Assembly (NCBI GenBank): GCA_945865935.1
Contig: CAMBFI010000008.1
Span: 82,340-146,339, forward strand
DNA length: 64,000 nucleotides
DNA from: Bordetella parapertussis
GTDB lineage: Bacteria; Pseudomonadota; Gammaproteobacteria; Burkholderiales; Burkholderiaceae_B
Direction: 5' to 3'
The position numbers were made by a program, and so were the translations under genes. A model generated the notes under the pieces. It was not told the origin of the DNA. It was given only the letters and a program-made list of their open reading frames with translations, and made no database searches. Of the stretch, positions 1 to 9,080 are shown piece after piece. Position 1 is the first letter of the stretch. The number at the start of each line of letters is the position of its first letter.

Positions 1-640
1 CTTGTTCAAGATATACGACTCTCTCTGCAATCATCCGCGCCAGGGCAAGATCGTGTGTGACGACAAGCATCGTCACTTCCTCACGACGCAGACGATTAAG
101 CAGCTCAGCAACTTCGCGCACCATCACAGGGTCTAGGGCTGAGGTGGGTTCGTCGAACAGCACAACGTCCGGATCCATTGCGAGTGCGCGCGCGATGGCG
201 ACGCGCTGCTTTTGACCACCCGAAAGTTGTCCTGGATACTTACCAGAATGGGCAGCCATGTCTAAGCGATTTAACTCGAAGAACGCTTTTTCTTGCGCCT
301 GAGAATTCGTCATGCCTCGCAGCTTACGTAAGCCTAGCGTCACATTATCCAATACGGAGAGATGGCGATAGAGCGCAAATTGCTGAAAAACAAATCCGAT
401 GCTCTGTCGCAGCGCTCGCACATCCACACTTGAATCAAGTGTGGACTGACCACGAAATTTTATGTCACCAGCAGTCGGTTCAACGAGACGATTGATACAA
501 CGCAAAAGTGTCGATTTTCCGCATCCAGAGGGTCCCATGACGACTTTCAGGTCAAACTCTTGTACCTCGAGGTTGACGCCAGCTAATACTTGCTGATCAC
601 CAAAATTCTTGGTGAGCTTCTGGATCTCGATTAGCGCCAT
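1..640 (-). CDS. Amino-acid ABC transporter ATP-binding protein (partial, 3' end outside window)
   Basis: This is the ATPase of a polar amino-acid importer (HisP/GlnQ type), coupling ATP hydrolysis to uptake on the inner face of the membrane. The translation from the ATG at 638-640 shows Walker A GPSGCGKST (residues 36-44), the Q-loop near Q86, the ABC signature LSGGQ (139-143), Walker B VVLFDEP (159-165) and the H-loop His196. About 213 residues are visible; the family is about 240-250, so roughly 30 C-terminal residues lie left of the window. The permease and binding-protein genes lie directly upstream on the same strand, with 31 nt between permease stop and this start. The substrate cannot be read from sequence; polar amino acids are the family expectation. 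Confidence 0.93.
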   Translation of the reverse strand, partial: MALIEIQKLTKNFGDQQVLAGVNLEVQEFDLKVVMGPSGCGKSTLLRCINRLVEPTAGDIKFRGQSTLDSSVDVRALRQSIGFVFQQFALYRHLSVLDNVTLGLRKLRGMTNSQAQEKAFFELNRLDMAAHSGKYPGQLSGGQKQRVAIARALAMDPDVVLFDEPTSALDPVMVREVAELLNRLRREEVTMLVVTHDLALARMIAERVVYLEQ

Positions 641-671
641 CGAGCACCTCGCATAAAGACAATAGCGCTAC

Positions 672-1325
672 TCATGTGACCGACAGCCCCGGAACGGCAT
701 AACGTCGCTCCAACCAGTGCACTCCGATGAGCAAAACGCGATAGACTGCAAAGTACATGACCCCGACGCATAAATAGACTTCAATACCCTGCAGGGTTGT
801 CGCTGTCAGTGACATGGCCTGCTTCGTCATTTCTGGAATGCCCACTGTGTACGCAAATGGCGAATACTTCAGCACTGAAGTGAATTCATTCACCATGCCC
901 GGGATTGAAAATCGGAGCATCTGAGGGACTTCGATATTGATAAAGATTTGGAACCGCGTCATTCCCATCGCCTGTGCCGCGACGACCTCAGCCTGATCGA
1001 TAGACGCTAAGGCGCCGCGAAACACTTCGGCGAGGTACGCGCCGGAAATTAGGCCCAGACTCAACGCCATCGCTACGAGCGGCAACACCTTTATCCCAAT
1101 CGTTGGCAGGCCGAAATACACGATGAACAACATCACCAGAACGGGAACGCCGCGATAGACGTAAGTGTAGACAGCTAGCAACCCTCGCAGGCCAGGGAGC
1201 GGTGCCCGAGAAAGGCACGCTACCAGCAAACCTGTTGCCAGACCTGTTGCGCTGCAGGTGATCGTCACAACGACGGTGTAGATCAGGCCCCAGCTTAGCT
1301 GCCAGAGGATTTCTGTTAAGTGCAT
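672..1325 (-). CDS. Amino-acid ABC transporter permease
   Basis: A 217-residue inner-membrane permease of the HisM/GlnP family. It has hydrophobic stretches for about five transmembrane helices and, around residues 113-138, the EAA-like cytoplasmic loop (AAQAMGMTRFQIF...VPQ) that docks on the ATPase. The length is normal for the family. It sits between the solute-binding lipoprotein (stop 1346, 20 nt upstream) and the ATPase, so the three form one operon. The downstream ATPase appears to pair with this single permease; a homodimeric channel is an inference. Confidence 0.92.
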   Translation of the reverse strand: MHLTEILWQLSWGLIYTVVVTITCSATGLATGLLVACLSRAPLPGLRGLLAVYTYVYRGVPVLVMLFIVYFGLPTIGIKVLPLVAMALSLGLISGAYLAEVFRGALASIDQAEVVAAQAMGMTRFQIFINIEVPQMLRFSIPGMVNEFTSVLKYSPFAYTVGIPEMTKQAMSLTATTLQGIEVYLCVGVMYFAVYRVLLIGVHWLERRYAVPGLSVT

Positions 1326-1345
1326 CTAGCGCAACATCTTTAGAA

Positions 1346-2104
<759 letters not shown>

Positions 2105-2241
2105 TCATTCTCCGTTACGCTATGTTCAGGTGGCTCGCGTTTTGCTGCTGGTTTTGTACGCAAGGTAGATTAACACCGAGCATTGCGCTGTAGCCCATCA
2201 ACTCCACAAAATCTGAACATACAATCCATTTTTAGCTGTAA

Positions 2242-2901
2242 ATGTCTACCGACACCATGGCACAACATATTCTGTACTCTTATCGGCGCTGTCCATACGC
2301 CATGCGTGCGCGTATGGCGCTTCGCACTGCCGGCATTCAAGTCGAGCAAATAGAGGTTAGTCTGCGCGACAAGCCGACAGCCCTGCTGGCCATCTCACCC
2401 AAAGGCACGGTACCCGTTCTTCAATGTAGCGATGGACGTGTGATTGACCAAAGTCTAGACATCATGCGCTGGGCGCTTGAGCAAAACGATCCAGACGGAT
2501 GGCTCACGCTAGCAGGTCAAGAGGAACATCTAGAATTCATACGCGCTAACGATACCGAATTTAAATTCTGGCTTGATCGATATAAATACGCTGAACGCTT
2601 TCCCGAGTTCAGCCGTAGTCATTATCGCGGACAGGCCGAATATTTTATGTTGAGCAAACTGGAAGAAAAACTGTCGGTCAACGCTTTTCTGGGGGGCAAA
2701 CGGGCATCACTCAGCGATGTCGCAATTTTTCCCTTCGTCCGTCAGTTCGCAGCCGTGGATGCGAACTGGTTTGCAGCGAGTCGGTGGGTTGGTGTCCGCA
2801 CGTGGCTTTCATTCTGGACTGAAACCGAAACCTATAAGCAAATCATGCTCAAGACGACCGCTCAAGCACCGCATATTAGTAGTGAGGCGGAAGTTCGTTG
2901 A
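2242..2901 (+). CDS. Glutathione S-transferase-like protein
   Basis: A 219-residue protein with an N-terminal thioredoxin-like GST domain (residues 8-85), including a CPYAMRARMAL helix start in which Cys18 may act as the redox or glutathione-contact residue, and the SPKGTVPVL segment with the cis-Pro typical of glutathione binding. An all-helical C-terminal domain follows. The CPY motif resembles the omega/dehydroascorbate-reductase-like or YfcG/Grx2 branch rather than classical Tyr or Ser GSTs. A second ATG (Met6) is possible; no strong Shine-Dalgarno decides. The 3' end overlaps the convergent slyX gene by 26 bp. Confidence 0.85.
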   Translation: MSTDTMAQHILYSYRRCPYAMRARMALRTAGIQVEQIEVSLRDKPTALLAISPKGTVPVLQCSDGRVIDQSLDIMRWALEQNDPDGWLTLAGQEEHLEFIRANDTEFKFWLDRYKYAERFPEFSRSHYRGQAEYFMLSKLEEKLSVNAFLGGKRASLSDVAIFPFVRQFAAVDANWFAASRWVGVRTWLSFWTETETYKQIMLKTTAQAPHISSEAEVR

Positions 2902-3094
2902 TCTGATCGATCGAAAGCGTATTGCGTTCTTGTGGCAAATGTTGACGTAAGACGCGCAGCTCCTGTGCGAGAGCATCAATCTGCTGCTGCTGACGAAATA
3001 CCGCTTTGTTTAATTGCTCAAGTAAATCGTCTGCGAGCACCACTTTGATTTCAAGCTCGTGAAGTCGATCAGACCGCTCATTAGAAGATGACAT
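2876..3094 (-). CDS. slyX: SlyX family protein
   Basis: A 72-residue, mostly coiled-coil protein. It carries the SlyX hallmarks: an early ELEIKVVLADDLLEQLN segment, a run of Gln-rich heptads (RQQQQIDALAQELRVL), and the characteristic C-terminal PPHY. SlyX proteins are small cytoplasmic proteins of uncertain function, named from a locus near slyD in Escherichia coli. Full family length. The gene converges on the GST-like gene with a 26-bp overlap of the two 3' ends, so both stops are embedded in the opposite gene. Confidence 0.88.
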   Translation of the reverse strand: MSSSNERSDRLHELEIKVVLADDLLEQLNKAVFRQQQQIDALAQELRVLRQHLPQERNTLSIDQINELPPHY

Positions 3095-3223
3095 GGCACT
3101 CTCAAACGTATAGGCAACTTGGAGAGTTTAGCGCCAACGTCAACTACTCTCAAACACACAACGCTCGGCGCTTAACTGCTCCATGCAGTCCTCATGCGCC
3201 AGTTCACGTATCGCAGGCGCGCC

Positions 3224-4432
3224 CTAGCGCATGAGAGAAGACCAGGGATTACTGTGTCGAGGAGTAGAAATGAAGGCAGTGTCAGTCAGGCTTTCAAGAA
3301 ACGCAATCAGATCCGATACTTCGTCATCACTCACATCGAATCCCTGCAGGAACTCGCTACGCAAGCGGTTGGGCTGACCATTTTCTGCCGACGCGCGTCC
3401 CGCACGAGCATAGTGATTGCGAATCACCCCAGCGAGAGTTTGAATTGAGCCATCATGCATGTAGGGCGCGGTCAGCGCGATGTTACGTAACGTCGGAGTT
3501 CGGAACTTTCCGCGATCTGCATCTAGACCAGTGATCTCGATGATGCCGGGATTCGACTTTGGGTAACTACCCGTTCCATCCACATCATACAAACCCGTGT
3601 TGTGGAACCCAAGCTCTGGAAATGGCATCCGACTATGTTGAACGTTGTCATTGAAGTTCAACCCACCATGACAGTGATAACACTCCATTTTCTCGCCAAA
3701 AAAGAGTGACTCGCCGCGCTTAGCTGATGCACTCAGCGCCTCTGGCTTTCCTTCATAGCGATACTGATCGAAAGCGCTACCAAAGGAGACGAGGCTGCGC
3801 TGAAACGCGGCTAACGCGCGCGTGACCGTCGCGAGCGAATACAGTGCCTCGTCCCCCTGCCTGGCTTCTTTAGGAAAAGCCTCGGTAAAAAGCGTCCGAT
3901 AGCGTGGCTCTGCTTTCAATCGCTCGAAAAGTAGTTGCTCGCGCCCAGCCATCCCCATCTCAACGGGATGTTCACCAAAAATCGGGATCAACGCTTGGAT
4001 TTCCAGGCTATTCAAATTTGGATTCATCCAGGTGAGCACTGGCAGATAGCCCACGTTCGCGAGCGACATCGCACTACGCCCACCTAAAACACCGTCAACA
4101 CCTTCGGAACGCGCCTTGCCATCTGTAAATGCCTTTTCTTGTCGATGACAGGTCGCGCAAGACATCGATTGATCGACAGATAGCCGCTTGTCATAGAACA
4201 AATGTCGGCCGAGCTCTACTTTTGCCTGAGACATCGGATTATCCGGAGGCACAATGGGCTCTGGCGCCCAGTGGGGAAGATCCCACTGGAACATCGCCTC
4301 GTGCTGCGATGCAGTGCCAGGACTCCGCTCCCCTTGGGCGAAGACAGACCGCACGAGCGCACTCAGCGTCACGCAAGCGATCAAAATCACCCGCAGCACT
4401 CGTCGATCGCGCAGCAACACTGTCATCACCAT
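3224..4432 (-). CDS. mbnH: MbnH-type di-heme cytochrome c peroxidase-like enzyme (MauG superfamily)
   Basis: A 402-residue periplasmic protein with an N-terminal signal (hydrophobic segment ending ..SVFA, about residue 32) and two c-type heme sites, CATCH and CYHCH. The segments FHNTGLYDVDG, KFRTPTLRNIALTAPYMHDG and the C-terminal LIAFLESLTD are typical of the di-heme peroxidase/MauG superfamily. Known family biology: MbnH oxidises a tryptophan of its partner MbnP to kynurenine, which creates a copper site. The partner gene lies 10 nt upstream on the same strand, which is the main reason for choosing MbnH over an ordinary bacterial CcpA. It is the last gene of the copper unit. The start is uncertain by two codons (ATG GTG ATG). 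Confidence 0.9.
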   Translation of the reverse strand: MVMTVLLRDRRVLRVILIACVTLSALVRSVFAQGERSPGTASQHEAMFQWDLPHWAPEPIVPPDNPMSQAKVELGRHLFYDKRLSVDQSMSCATCHRQEKAFTDGKARSEGVDGVLGGRSAMSLANVGYLPVLTWMNPNLNSLEIQALIPIFGEHPVEMGMAGREQLLFERLKAEPRYRTLFTEAFPKEARQGDEALYSLATVTRALAAFQRSLVSFGSAFDQYRYEGKPEALSASAKRGESLFFGEKMECYHCHGGLNFNDNVQHSRMPFPELGFHNTGLYDVDGTGSYPKSNPGIIEITGLDADRGKFRTPTLRNIALTAPYMHDGSIQTLAGVIRNHYARAGRASAENGQPNRLRSEFLQGFDVSDDEVSDLIAFLESLTDTAFISTPRHSNPWSSLMR

Positions 4433-4442
4433 GCCGTCACAA

Positions 4443-5348
4443 TTACTTCACGCTAAAAAACCGCTGAGGTCCAGCGGCATGACTTTCGTATGAGAGTCCT
4501 AACGCGGTGATCACAGGAGGACAATCCGCATCTTTTAGAAAGCTCATACACCCCGGCGAAGTGCCAGGCGTGTTCACATCAACGTTAGCACCCGCCAGCA
4601 CCGCACCAATATCCGCAACAACCGTTTGCTTACTCGCGTCAAATTGCGCAAAGCTTACCGTCACGCGATTTGGATTCGTACAGGCTGAGGGGGCTACCGT
4701 TTTTGAGGGGGAGGCGCACATTGTGCTACCTAGGTGCACTGAAAATCCTGAGGCTCCTGCAGCACCATGACCACCGCTATGGCCCAGGCCCTGCGCTCCA
4801 CCATGCCCCTGCCCCGTCGCAGCACCAGCGCTCGCCATATCAACCTTCAAGAACTTATAGCCTCCCTGCCAAGTCCAAAACATTGCCGTACTGCTAAGCG
4901 GGGCAGGTGCTGTCGTAGGATCCACATGGTTTAGGTTGAAGGGGACGCCCAGCGTGAAGCGGATGCCCGTATATTTGCCACTCGGAACTGTTCCACGTAC
5001 GGAGGTATTTGTTGCGACAGTGCCGTTGCGGCAGGGACCGGTGCCATTTTCGAAATCCAACAACGCAACATTCTCAACCTGCCACGTTTTATCTTGAGTC
5101 AAGACAAGGGGTGTTGCTCGGCCCTGTGCGTCCAGAAGTTCGACCTCACTGACAAAGAAACGAAAGTCGCTCGGCGTGATGGTTGATTTGGTCGTGCCTA
5201 TATCTGTATAGCTCTGTCCGCAAGAAAACGTCTGGCCATTCACCTGCGCAGAAAACTTAAGTTCAATAGACTGCTGCGCTGGTACCGCGGACATCATCAG
5301 GACACCACTTAATCCCAATGCCAATGTCAGTTTTTTTACGTGCTTCAT
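4443..5348 (-). CDS. mbnP: MbnP family copper-binding protein (four-Cys metallo-mystery-pair protein)
   Basis: A 301-residue exported protein with a cleavable signal ending about AVPAQQ (residue 25) and an AAGGA-like ribosome site before the ATG. It matches MbnP: IELKFSAQVNGQTFSCG at the mature start, the LLDFENGTGPC segment, a YTGIRFTLGVPFNLNH core, SSTAMFWTWQGGYKFLK, and paired cysteines (C43, C106, C211, C223, C267, C276). Trp89, Trp158 and Trp160 are candidates for the MbnH-dependent kynurenine. Residues 175-202 are a Gly/His-rich insertion (GHGG..GHSGGHG) that looks like extra metal-binding sequence. It is followed at 10 nt by mbnH and preceded at 9 nt by the PCuAC-like gene. Confidence 0.9.
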   Translation of the reverse strand: MKHVKKLTLALGLSGVLMMSAVPAQQSIELKFSAQVNGQTFSCGQSYTDIGTTKSTITPSDFRFFVSEVELLDAQGRATPLVLTQDKTWQVENVALLDFENGTGPCRNGTVATNTSVRGTVPSGKYTGIRFTLGVPFNLNHVDPTTAPAPLSSTAMFWTWQGGYKFLKVDMASAGAATGQGHGGAQGLGHSGGHGAAGASGFSVHLGSTMCASPSKTVAPSACTNPNRVTVSFAQFDASKQTVVADIGAVLAGANVDVNTPGTSPGCMSFLKDADCPPVITALGLSYESHAAGPQRFFSVK

Positions 5349-5357
5349 CGTTATTCC

Positions 5358-5852
5358 TTAATGTTGATGTTTCTTATCGCCGGGCTTCGGTTTTTGTACC
5401 CACACCACGACGTTGACCTTTCCTGCCCGCTCAAAGGTCAGTGTCATATCAAAGCGATCACCGACTTTTAAGGGGCGCTTTAAATGACGCAATAGCACTT
5501 GGTAACCTTCTTCTGCATCGTGTCTGAACACAATGGCTTGCTTGGGCGCAAGTTGAATCGACCTTACGTCAACCCAGGTAATTTCATGATCAACGGAATG
5601 CGTCTCCGTGCGAAATACAGCTTCCTGTGCGACACCGGTTTGAGCCGTCTGCAAGAAATCCGGTGTAGCGCCCGTGTTCTTCAACTCTCTGAAATACACG
5701 GCATACTCACCCGGTTTTTCTGGGTTTTCAACCGCGTAGGGATGATCGATCACGAGTGCGCCCACCTTATTGCCATGCGCGTGTGCGGAACCCAGAAACA
5801 CAATGCAAGACAACAGGCACTCAAGCCAAATAATCAATCGTTTTAAACGCAT
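5358..5852 (-). CDS. PCuAC-like (DUF461 family) periplasmic protein with degenerate copper site
   Basis: A 164-residue exported protein. I chose the ATG at 5850-5852 because GGAGAG lies 6 nt upstream. The signal peptide ends ..GSAHA, directly before HGNKVGALVIDHPYA. The end (LKRPLKVGDRFDMTLTFERAGKVNVVVWVQ) is the conserved PCuAC C-terminal strand pattern. The classical copper ligands of the family (an H-M pair, a second Met and an HxM) are not kept: the HxMLM region reads YQVLLRHL and the MxMR region reads VDVRSI. The C-terminal KKHQH tail and the mature N-terminal His could still bind metal. It may deliver copper differently, or scaffold MbnP. Confidence 0.78.
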   Translation of the reverse strand: MRLKRLIIWLECLLSCIVFLGSAHAHGNKVGALVIDHPYAVENPEKPGEYAVYFRELKNTGATPDFLQTAQTGVAQEAVFRTETHSVDHEITWVDVRSIQLAPKQAIVFRHDAEEGYQVLLRHLKRPLKVGDRFDMTLTFERAGKVNVVVWVQKPKPGDKKHQH

Positions 5853-5937
5853 TGTTCTCTCCAAACAAAGTCATCGAGCACAATCCAAAAGGAATATGTG
5901 CGAGTTCAGGCCGCCTCAACGGCGAACCTATGACGGC

Positions 5938-6333
5938 TTAGAGAGAAACGGGCGGGGCGCGCGGAGCGCTAGGAATCCAGCGAGCCTGAATATCGGGCGC
6001 CGAGGATGTTGTGTGAGGGAAAAAGTGCGACGATGAAGACGCTTGCACACCCAACAGGTGAACGGGCGGCGTATCGACTAAGTGAAAACTCCAGGCACAG
6101 ACCGCGCAATCAGACTGGGCCCTAACACTCGAATGACCAGACGATTCTGAATCATTGGTATCGAGCTTGATGAATTTAGTGCCAGTCGTGGTGCAAATTT
6201 CTACTAAGAAATCTTGTCCGGACGACGCACTCAATACAACATGACTGAGAGCCGGCGCACATAGATTAAACAGCATCACCAGTAAGGCGATGCTGCTTAG
6301 AATACGTTTACGCACGTGCAAGAATGCATTCAT
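5938..6333 (-). CDS. DUF2946 family protein
   Basis: A 131-residue protein with an N-terminal hydrophobic segment (about residues 11-30), a Cys in VEICTTTG and a CAVC pair (about residues 77-80), matching the small DUF2946 family, which often sits next to copper genes. The function is unknown. The CxxC, scattered His and exported location would suit metal handling, but that is inference. No clear ribosome site precedes the ATG. A TATAAT hexamer lies at 6340-6345, only 6 nt upstream of the start, but with no convincing -35. First gene of the copper unit, 73-85 nt before the PCuAC-like gene. Confidence 0.72.
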   Translation of the reverse strand: MNAFLHVRKRILSSIALLVMLFNLCAPALSHVVLSASSGQDFLVEICTTTGTKFIKLDTNDSESSGHSSVRAQSDCAVCAWSFHLVDTPPVHLLGVQASSSSHFFPHTTSSAPDIQARWIPSAPRAPPVSL

Positions 6334-6360
6334 GAGGAAATTATAGTTCAGGGTGCAAGG

Positions 6361-7329
6361 CTACTGCGGCTGAATCCCGATATCGCGTACCACTTTGCCC
6401 CAAATCTGAGTCTCGCGCCCGATAATTTCAAGAAACTCGGCGCTCGAGCCCCCCGCAGGCTCCGCTCCATCCGCCTGGATTTTCTCTCGTGCGGCTGGCT
6501 TTTTAAGGATGTCATTCACAACAAGATTTAATTTCTGGACGATATCATTGGGCATTCCTTTAGGACCAATCAAGCCGTACCAAAGTGTCGCTTCATAGCC
6601 AGGAAACCCACTTTCAGCAATCGTCGGCACGTTGGGGAGCGCCTGTATGCGATCAGGCGTTGTCACCGCCACTGCATTAATTTTTCCAGTTCGAACATGC
6701 GGCAGCGCACTGGCGGTTGCCGCAAAATATAGATCGACTTGATTCGCAATCAAATCCACTAAAGCATTCCCACCACCTTTGTAAGGAATGTGAGTCATCT
6801 TGATGTCGGCGCGCTGATTAAAAAGCTCGTTCGCCAAGTGAATGACGCTGCCCTGCCCAGATGACGCAAAGTTAATCGCGCCAGGGGCTTTCTTTGCTGC
6901 CGCAATGAGTTCAGGGACTGTCTTGATTCCGCTCTTGGTTGACGTGACCGCCAACATGGGGCCCGCACTGACTCGTACAACCGGAGTGATATCTTTGAGC
7001 GGATCAAACTTAAGCTTGTAGAGACTTGGATTCACCGTATAGCTCGACGAAATCAGAGTCAAGGTGTAGCCGTCCGGCGCGGCAGCAAGCCCCGCCTCGA
7101 CACCAATCAATCCCCCCGCTCCCGTTCGATTCTCGACCACCACAGGCTGACCCAAGACCTCAGCCATTTCTTTGGCCATATAACGCGCCAAGACATCCGC
7201 ACCACCACCCGCCACAAAGGTCACGATGATGCGGATCGGTTTGTCTGGATAATTAGCGTGCGCAATGGGACTAACAATCAGTGCTGTCGCCAACAAACAA
7301 GCCTTTAACCAACTCACAATATTTTTCAT
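6361..7329 (-). CDS. Tripartite tricarboxylate transporter receptor, Bug/TctC family
   Basis: A periplasmic solute-binding protein of 322 residues from the ATG at 7327-7329, chosen because GGAG lies about 10 nt upstream (an upstream in-frame start adds 8 residues before the signal peptide). The signal peptide ends ..AHA before NYPDKPIRIIVTFVAGGGADVLAR, the Bug N-terminal motif; GAGGLIGVEAGLAAAPDGYTL and THIPYKGGGNAL are the other family blocks. No TctA/TctB membrane genes are nearby, so this is an orphan receptor as is usual in Alcaligenaceae. It lies 27 nt upstream of the DUF2946 gene on the same strand and might share its transcript. Ligand unknown. Confidence 0.9.
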   Translation of the reverse strand: MKNIVSWLKACLLATALIVSPIAHANYPDKPIRIIVTFVAGGGADVLARYMAKEMAEVLGQPVVVENRTGAGGLIGVEAGLAAAPDGYTLTLISSSYTVNPSLYKLKFDPLKDITPVVRVSAGPMLAVTSTKSGIKTVPELIAAAKKAPGAINFASSGQGSVIHLANELFNQRADIKMTHIPYKGGGNALVDLIANQVDLYFAATASALPHVRTGKINAVAVTTPDRIQALPNVPTIAESGFPGYEATLWYGLIGPKGMPNDIVQKLNLVVNDILKKPAAREKIQADGAEPAGGSSAEFLEIIGRETQIWGKVVRDIGIQPQ

Positions 7330-7363
7330 TGGAATCTTGTCTCCGCTAACCACCTGAAAGCGA

Positions 7364-7642
7364 CTAATTTTTTAGGATCATGGCTTTGATTTGATCAAGC
7401 GTGACATAACCTTTCTTGTCGACATCGATTTTGCTGAACCCTGAAGCAATACGTGGCATCCCGGCTTTGGCTTCTTCTAGCGTCAACTTGCCATCCGTAT
7501 TTTTATCCGCTGCAGCGAAACGCTCTTCTGCCTGTTTGATTTCGCTGGCCTGGCTGGCGGTCATTGTCTGGGCGACGCAAACAGTGCTCAGTGAAATCCC
7601 CATCAGGGCGACTAGACTAACTAATGTAAGACGAATATTCAC
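7364..7642 (-). CDS. Small exported EF-hand protein
   Basis: A 92-residue protein. I prefer the GTG at 7640-7642 because GGAG lies 5 nt upstream and the signal peptide then starts at VNIRLTLVSLVALMG; a longer ATG form adds 14 residues before it. After the signal (..VCVAQ) there are two EF-hands: DKNTDGKLTLEE, with canonical D/N/D spacing and a terminal Glu, and a weaker DVDKKGYVTLDQ, in which the final ligand is Gln. A calcium- or other metal-responsive periplasmic role is a family expectation only. It lies 34 nt upstream of the Bug gene on the same strand. Confidence 0.82.
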   Translation of the reverse strand: MNIRLTLVSLVALMGISLSTVCVAQTMTASQASEIKQAEERFAAADKNTDGKLTLEEAKAGMPRIASGFSKIDVDKKGYVTLDQIKAMILKN

Positions 7643-7823
7643 AAGAACTCCAGGTGACGAGGTGACAAAATTTGACTGTAGCACTAGTTAACCGCGATAC
7701 GTCTTTCAACCTCTCGCCAAACCTGCACTCAAGTTTTTTGAGCCATAGATGCAGGTATATTAGGAAACGAGACAAAAATATGTCAAACCCTCTTCCTCAA
7801 TTCACACTGGGCCACTGACCAAG

Positions 7824-8987
7824 ATGAAAATCACAAAAATTGAACCTTTGCATATCGGGCAATTCATGTTTGCCCGTATCAGCACCGACGCGGGTATTAC
7901 GGGATTCGGTGAAGCCGGCACCTGGGGACATATCGAAGCAGCTGGGATTTGTATCAAGCGCTTTGCAGAATACCTGGAAGGTAAAGACCCCTTCCCGATT
8001 GAACACCACTGGAACGTCATGCACCGTTTTAGTTACTTTCAGGGCATGGCAGAAAACGCAGCGATATCCGCGATTGATATGGCCTTATGGGACATCAAGG
8101 GCAAAGCGCTCGGCGTGCCAATTTTCGAATTGCTAGGCGGTGCGGCACGGACCAAAGCGCGCATTTACGGCCATATTTATGAAAACACGATCGAGAAAAT
8201 GTTGGTCGAATGTGAAGTAAAGATGAACGCAGGCTTTACGGCCTTCGGTCACCTCAACCCCTTTCTTGATGAAGGTAATGACAAGGTCTACTTTAAGACT
8301 CACATCAAGAAGATGCGTGATGCAATCGACAACACTGAGCGCATGCGTGCCGTAGTCGGTGATCGCGTCGATCTCCTCATCGAAATTCATCGGCGTTTGA
8401 CCCCCGCAGAAGCGATTGTCTTCGCGCGAGGTATTGAGCATACGCATCCCATGTTCATCGAAGATCCGATCCGTCCAGAGAGCAACGACGCCATGGCGCG
8501 GGTCGCCGAGAAAATTAACATCCCCATTGCAACGGGCGAACGCTTTTCAACAATCTATGAATTCCAAGCGCTCATGGCGCGTGGCGGTGTGGAGTATGCA
8601 CGCGTCGATCTGTGTTTATGTGGAGGCATTACGGGGGCTAAAAAAGTGGCTGCAATCGCCGAAGCGTTTCAAGTGCAAATCGTGCCGCACAATCCGCTCT
8701 CACCCATCGGCCTTGCCGCTTGCTTGCAGCTTGCTGCGGCTATTCCAAACTTTGCCATTCAAGAATATGCGACTGGCTTCGAGGCCGGCACCTTCGAATC
8801 GCGTCCTGAGCATCTTGGCAGTAACATTGTCGATAAGGTGCCTCTGCCGAAAGATGGCTTTGTCGATATTCCGACCGGCCCAGGTTTAGGGATGAATCTG
8901 TTACCTGACGCACAGAAAATCCGTCCGCCACTCTTAAAGCCTATCTCGATGCGCCCCCACTTTGATGGGTTTATTGTCGATCAGTAA
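7824..8987 (+). CDS. Mandelate racemase/muconate lactonizing enzyme family dehydratase
   Basis: A 387-residue enolase-superfamily enzyme resembling galactonate/mannonate (sugar-acid) dehydratases. The N-terminal capping domain (residues 1-120, GFGEAGTWG, AISAIDMALWDIKGKALG) is followed by a TIM barrel whose metal ligands are visible as Glu in LLIEIHRR, Glu in FIEDPIRPE and Glu in IATGERF. VPHNPLSPIGLAA carries the barrel-end His typical of the D-galactonate/ManD branch. It acts in the cytoplasm on an acid-sugar or related hydroxy acid; the exact substrate cannot be assigned. Transcribed alone, divergent from the EF-hand gene, and ended by a strong terminator at 9017-9046. Confidence 0.88.
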   Translation: MKITKIEPLHIGQFMFARISTDAGITGFGEAGTWGHIEAAGICIKRFAEYLEGKDPFPIEHHWNVMHRFSYFQGMAENAAISAIDMALWDIKGKALGVPIFELLGGAARTKARIYGHIYENTIEKMLVECEVKMNAGFTAFGHLNPFLDEGNDKVYFKTHIKKMRDAIDNTERMRAVVGDRVDLLIEIHRRLTPAEAIVFARGIEHTHPMFIEDPIRPESNDAMARVAEKINIPIATGERFSTIYEFQALMARGGVEYARVDLCLCGGITGAKKVAAIAEAFQVQIVPHNPLSPIGLAACLQLAAAIPNFAIQEYATGFEAGTFESRPEHLGSNIVDKVPLPKDGFVDIPTGPGLGMNLLPDAQKIRPPLLKPISMRPHFDGFIVDQ

Positions 8988-9016
8988 TTTGACTCATCAG
9001 TGATTAGACAAAGACG

Positions 9017-9046
9017 AAAAAATACCCGCCAACGCGGGTATTTTTT
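9017..9046 (+). terminator. Rho-independent terminator (works on both strands)
   Basis: A perfect 9-bp stem (AATACCCGC at 9021-9029 with GCGGGTATT at 9034-9042), a 4-nt loop, A-run before and T-run after. It lies between the convergent dehydratase gene and the Cys-rich protein gene and can serve both. Confidence 0.9.
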
Positions 9047-9080
9047 CTATAGCACTTCAGGATGAGACCAAACGTTGACA

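Noticed and set aside
3095..3223. Inverted ACTCTC/GAGAGT pairs between slyX and mbnH
   Set aside because: Only 6 bp, long loop and no T-run; not supported as a terminator.
5938..6345. TATAAT immediately upstream of the DUF2946 gene as a promoter
   Set aside because: No -35 at a workable distance and the start would be almost leaderless; kept only as a note.
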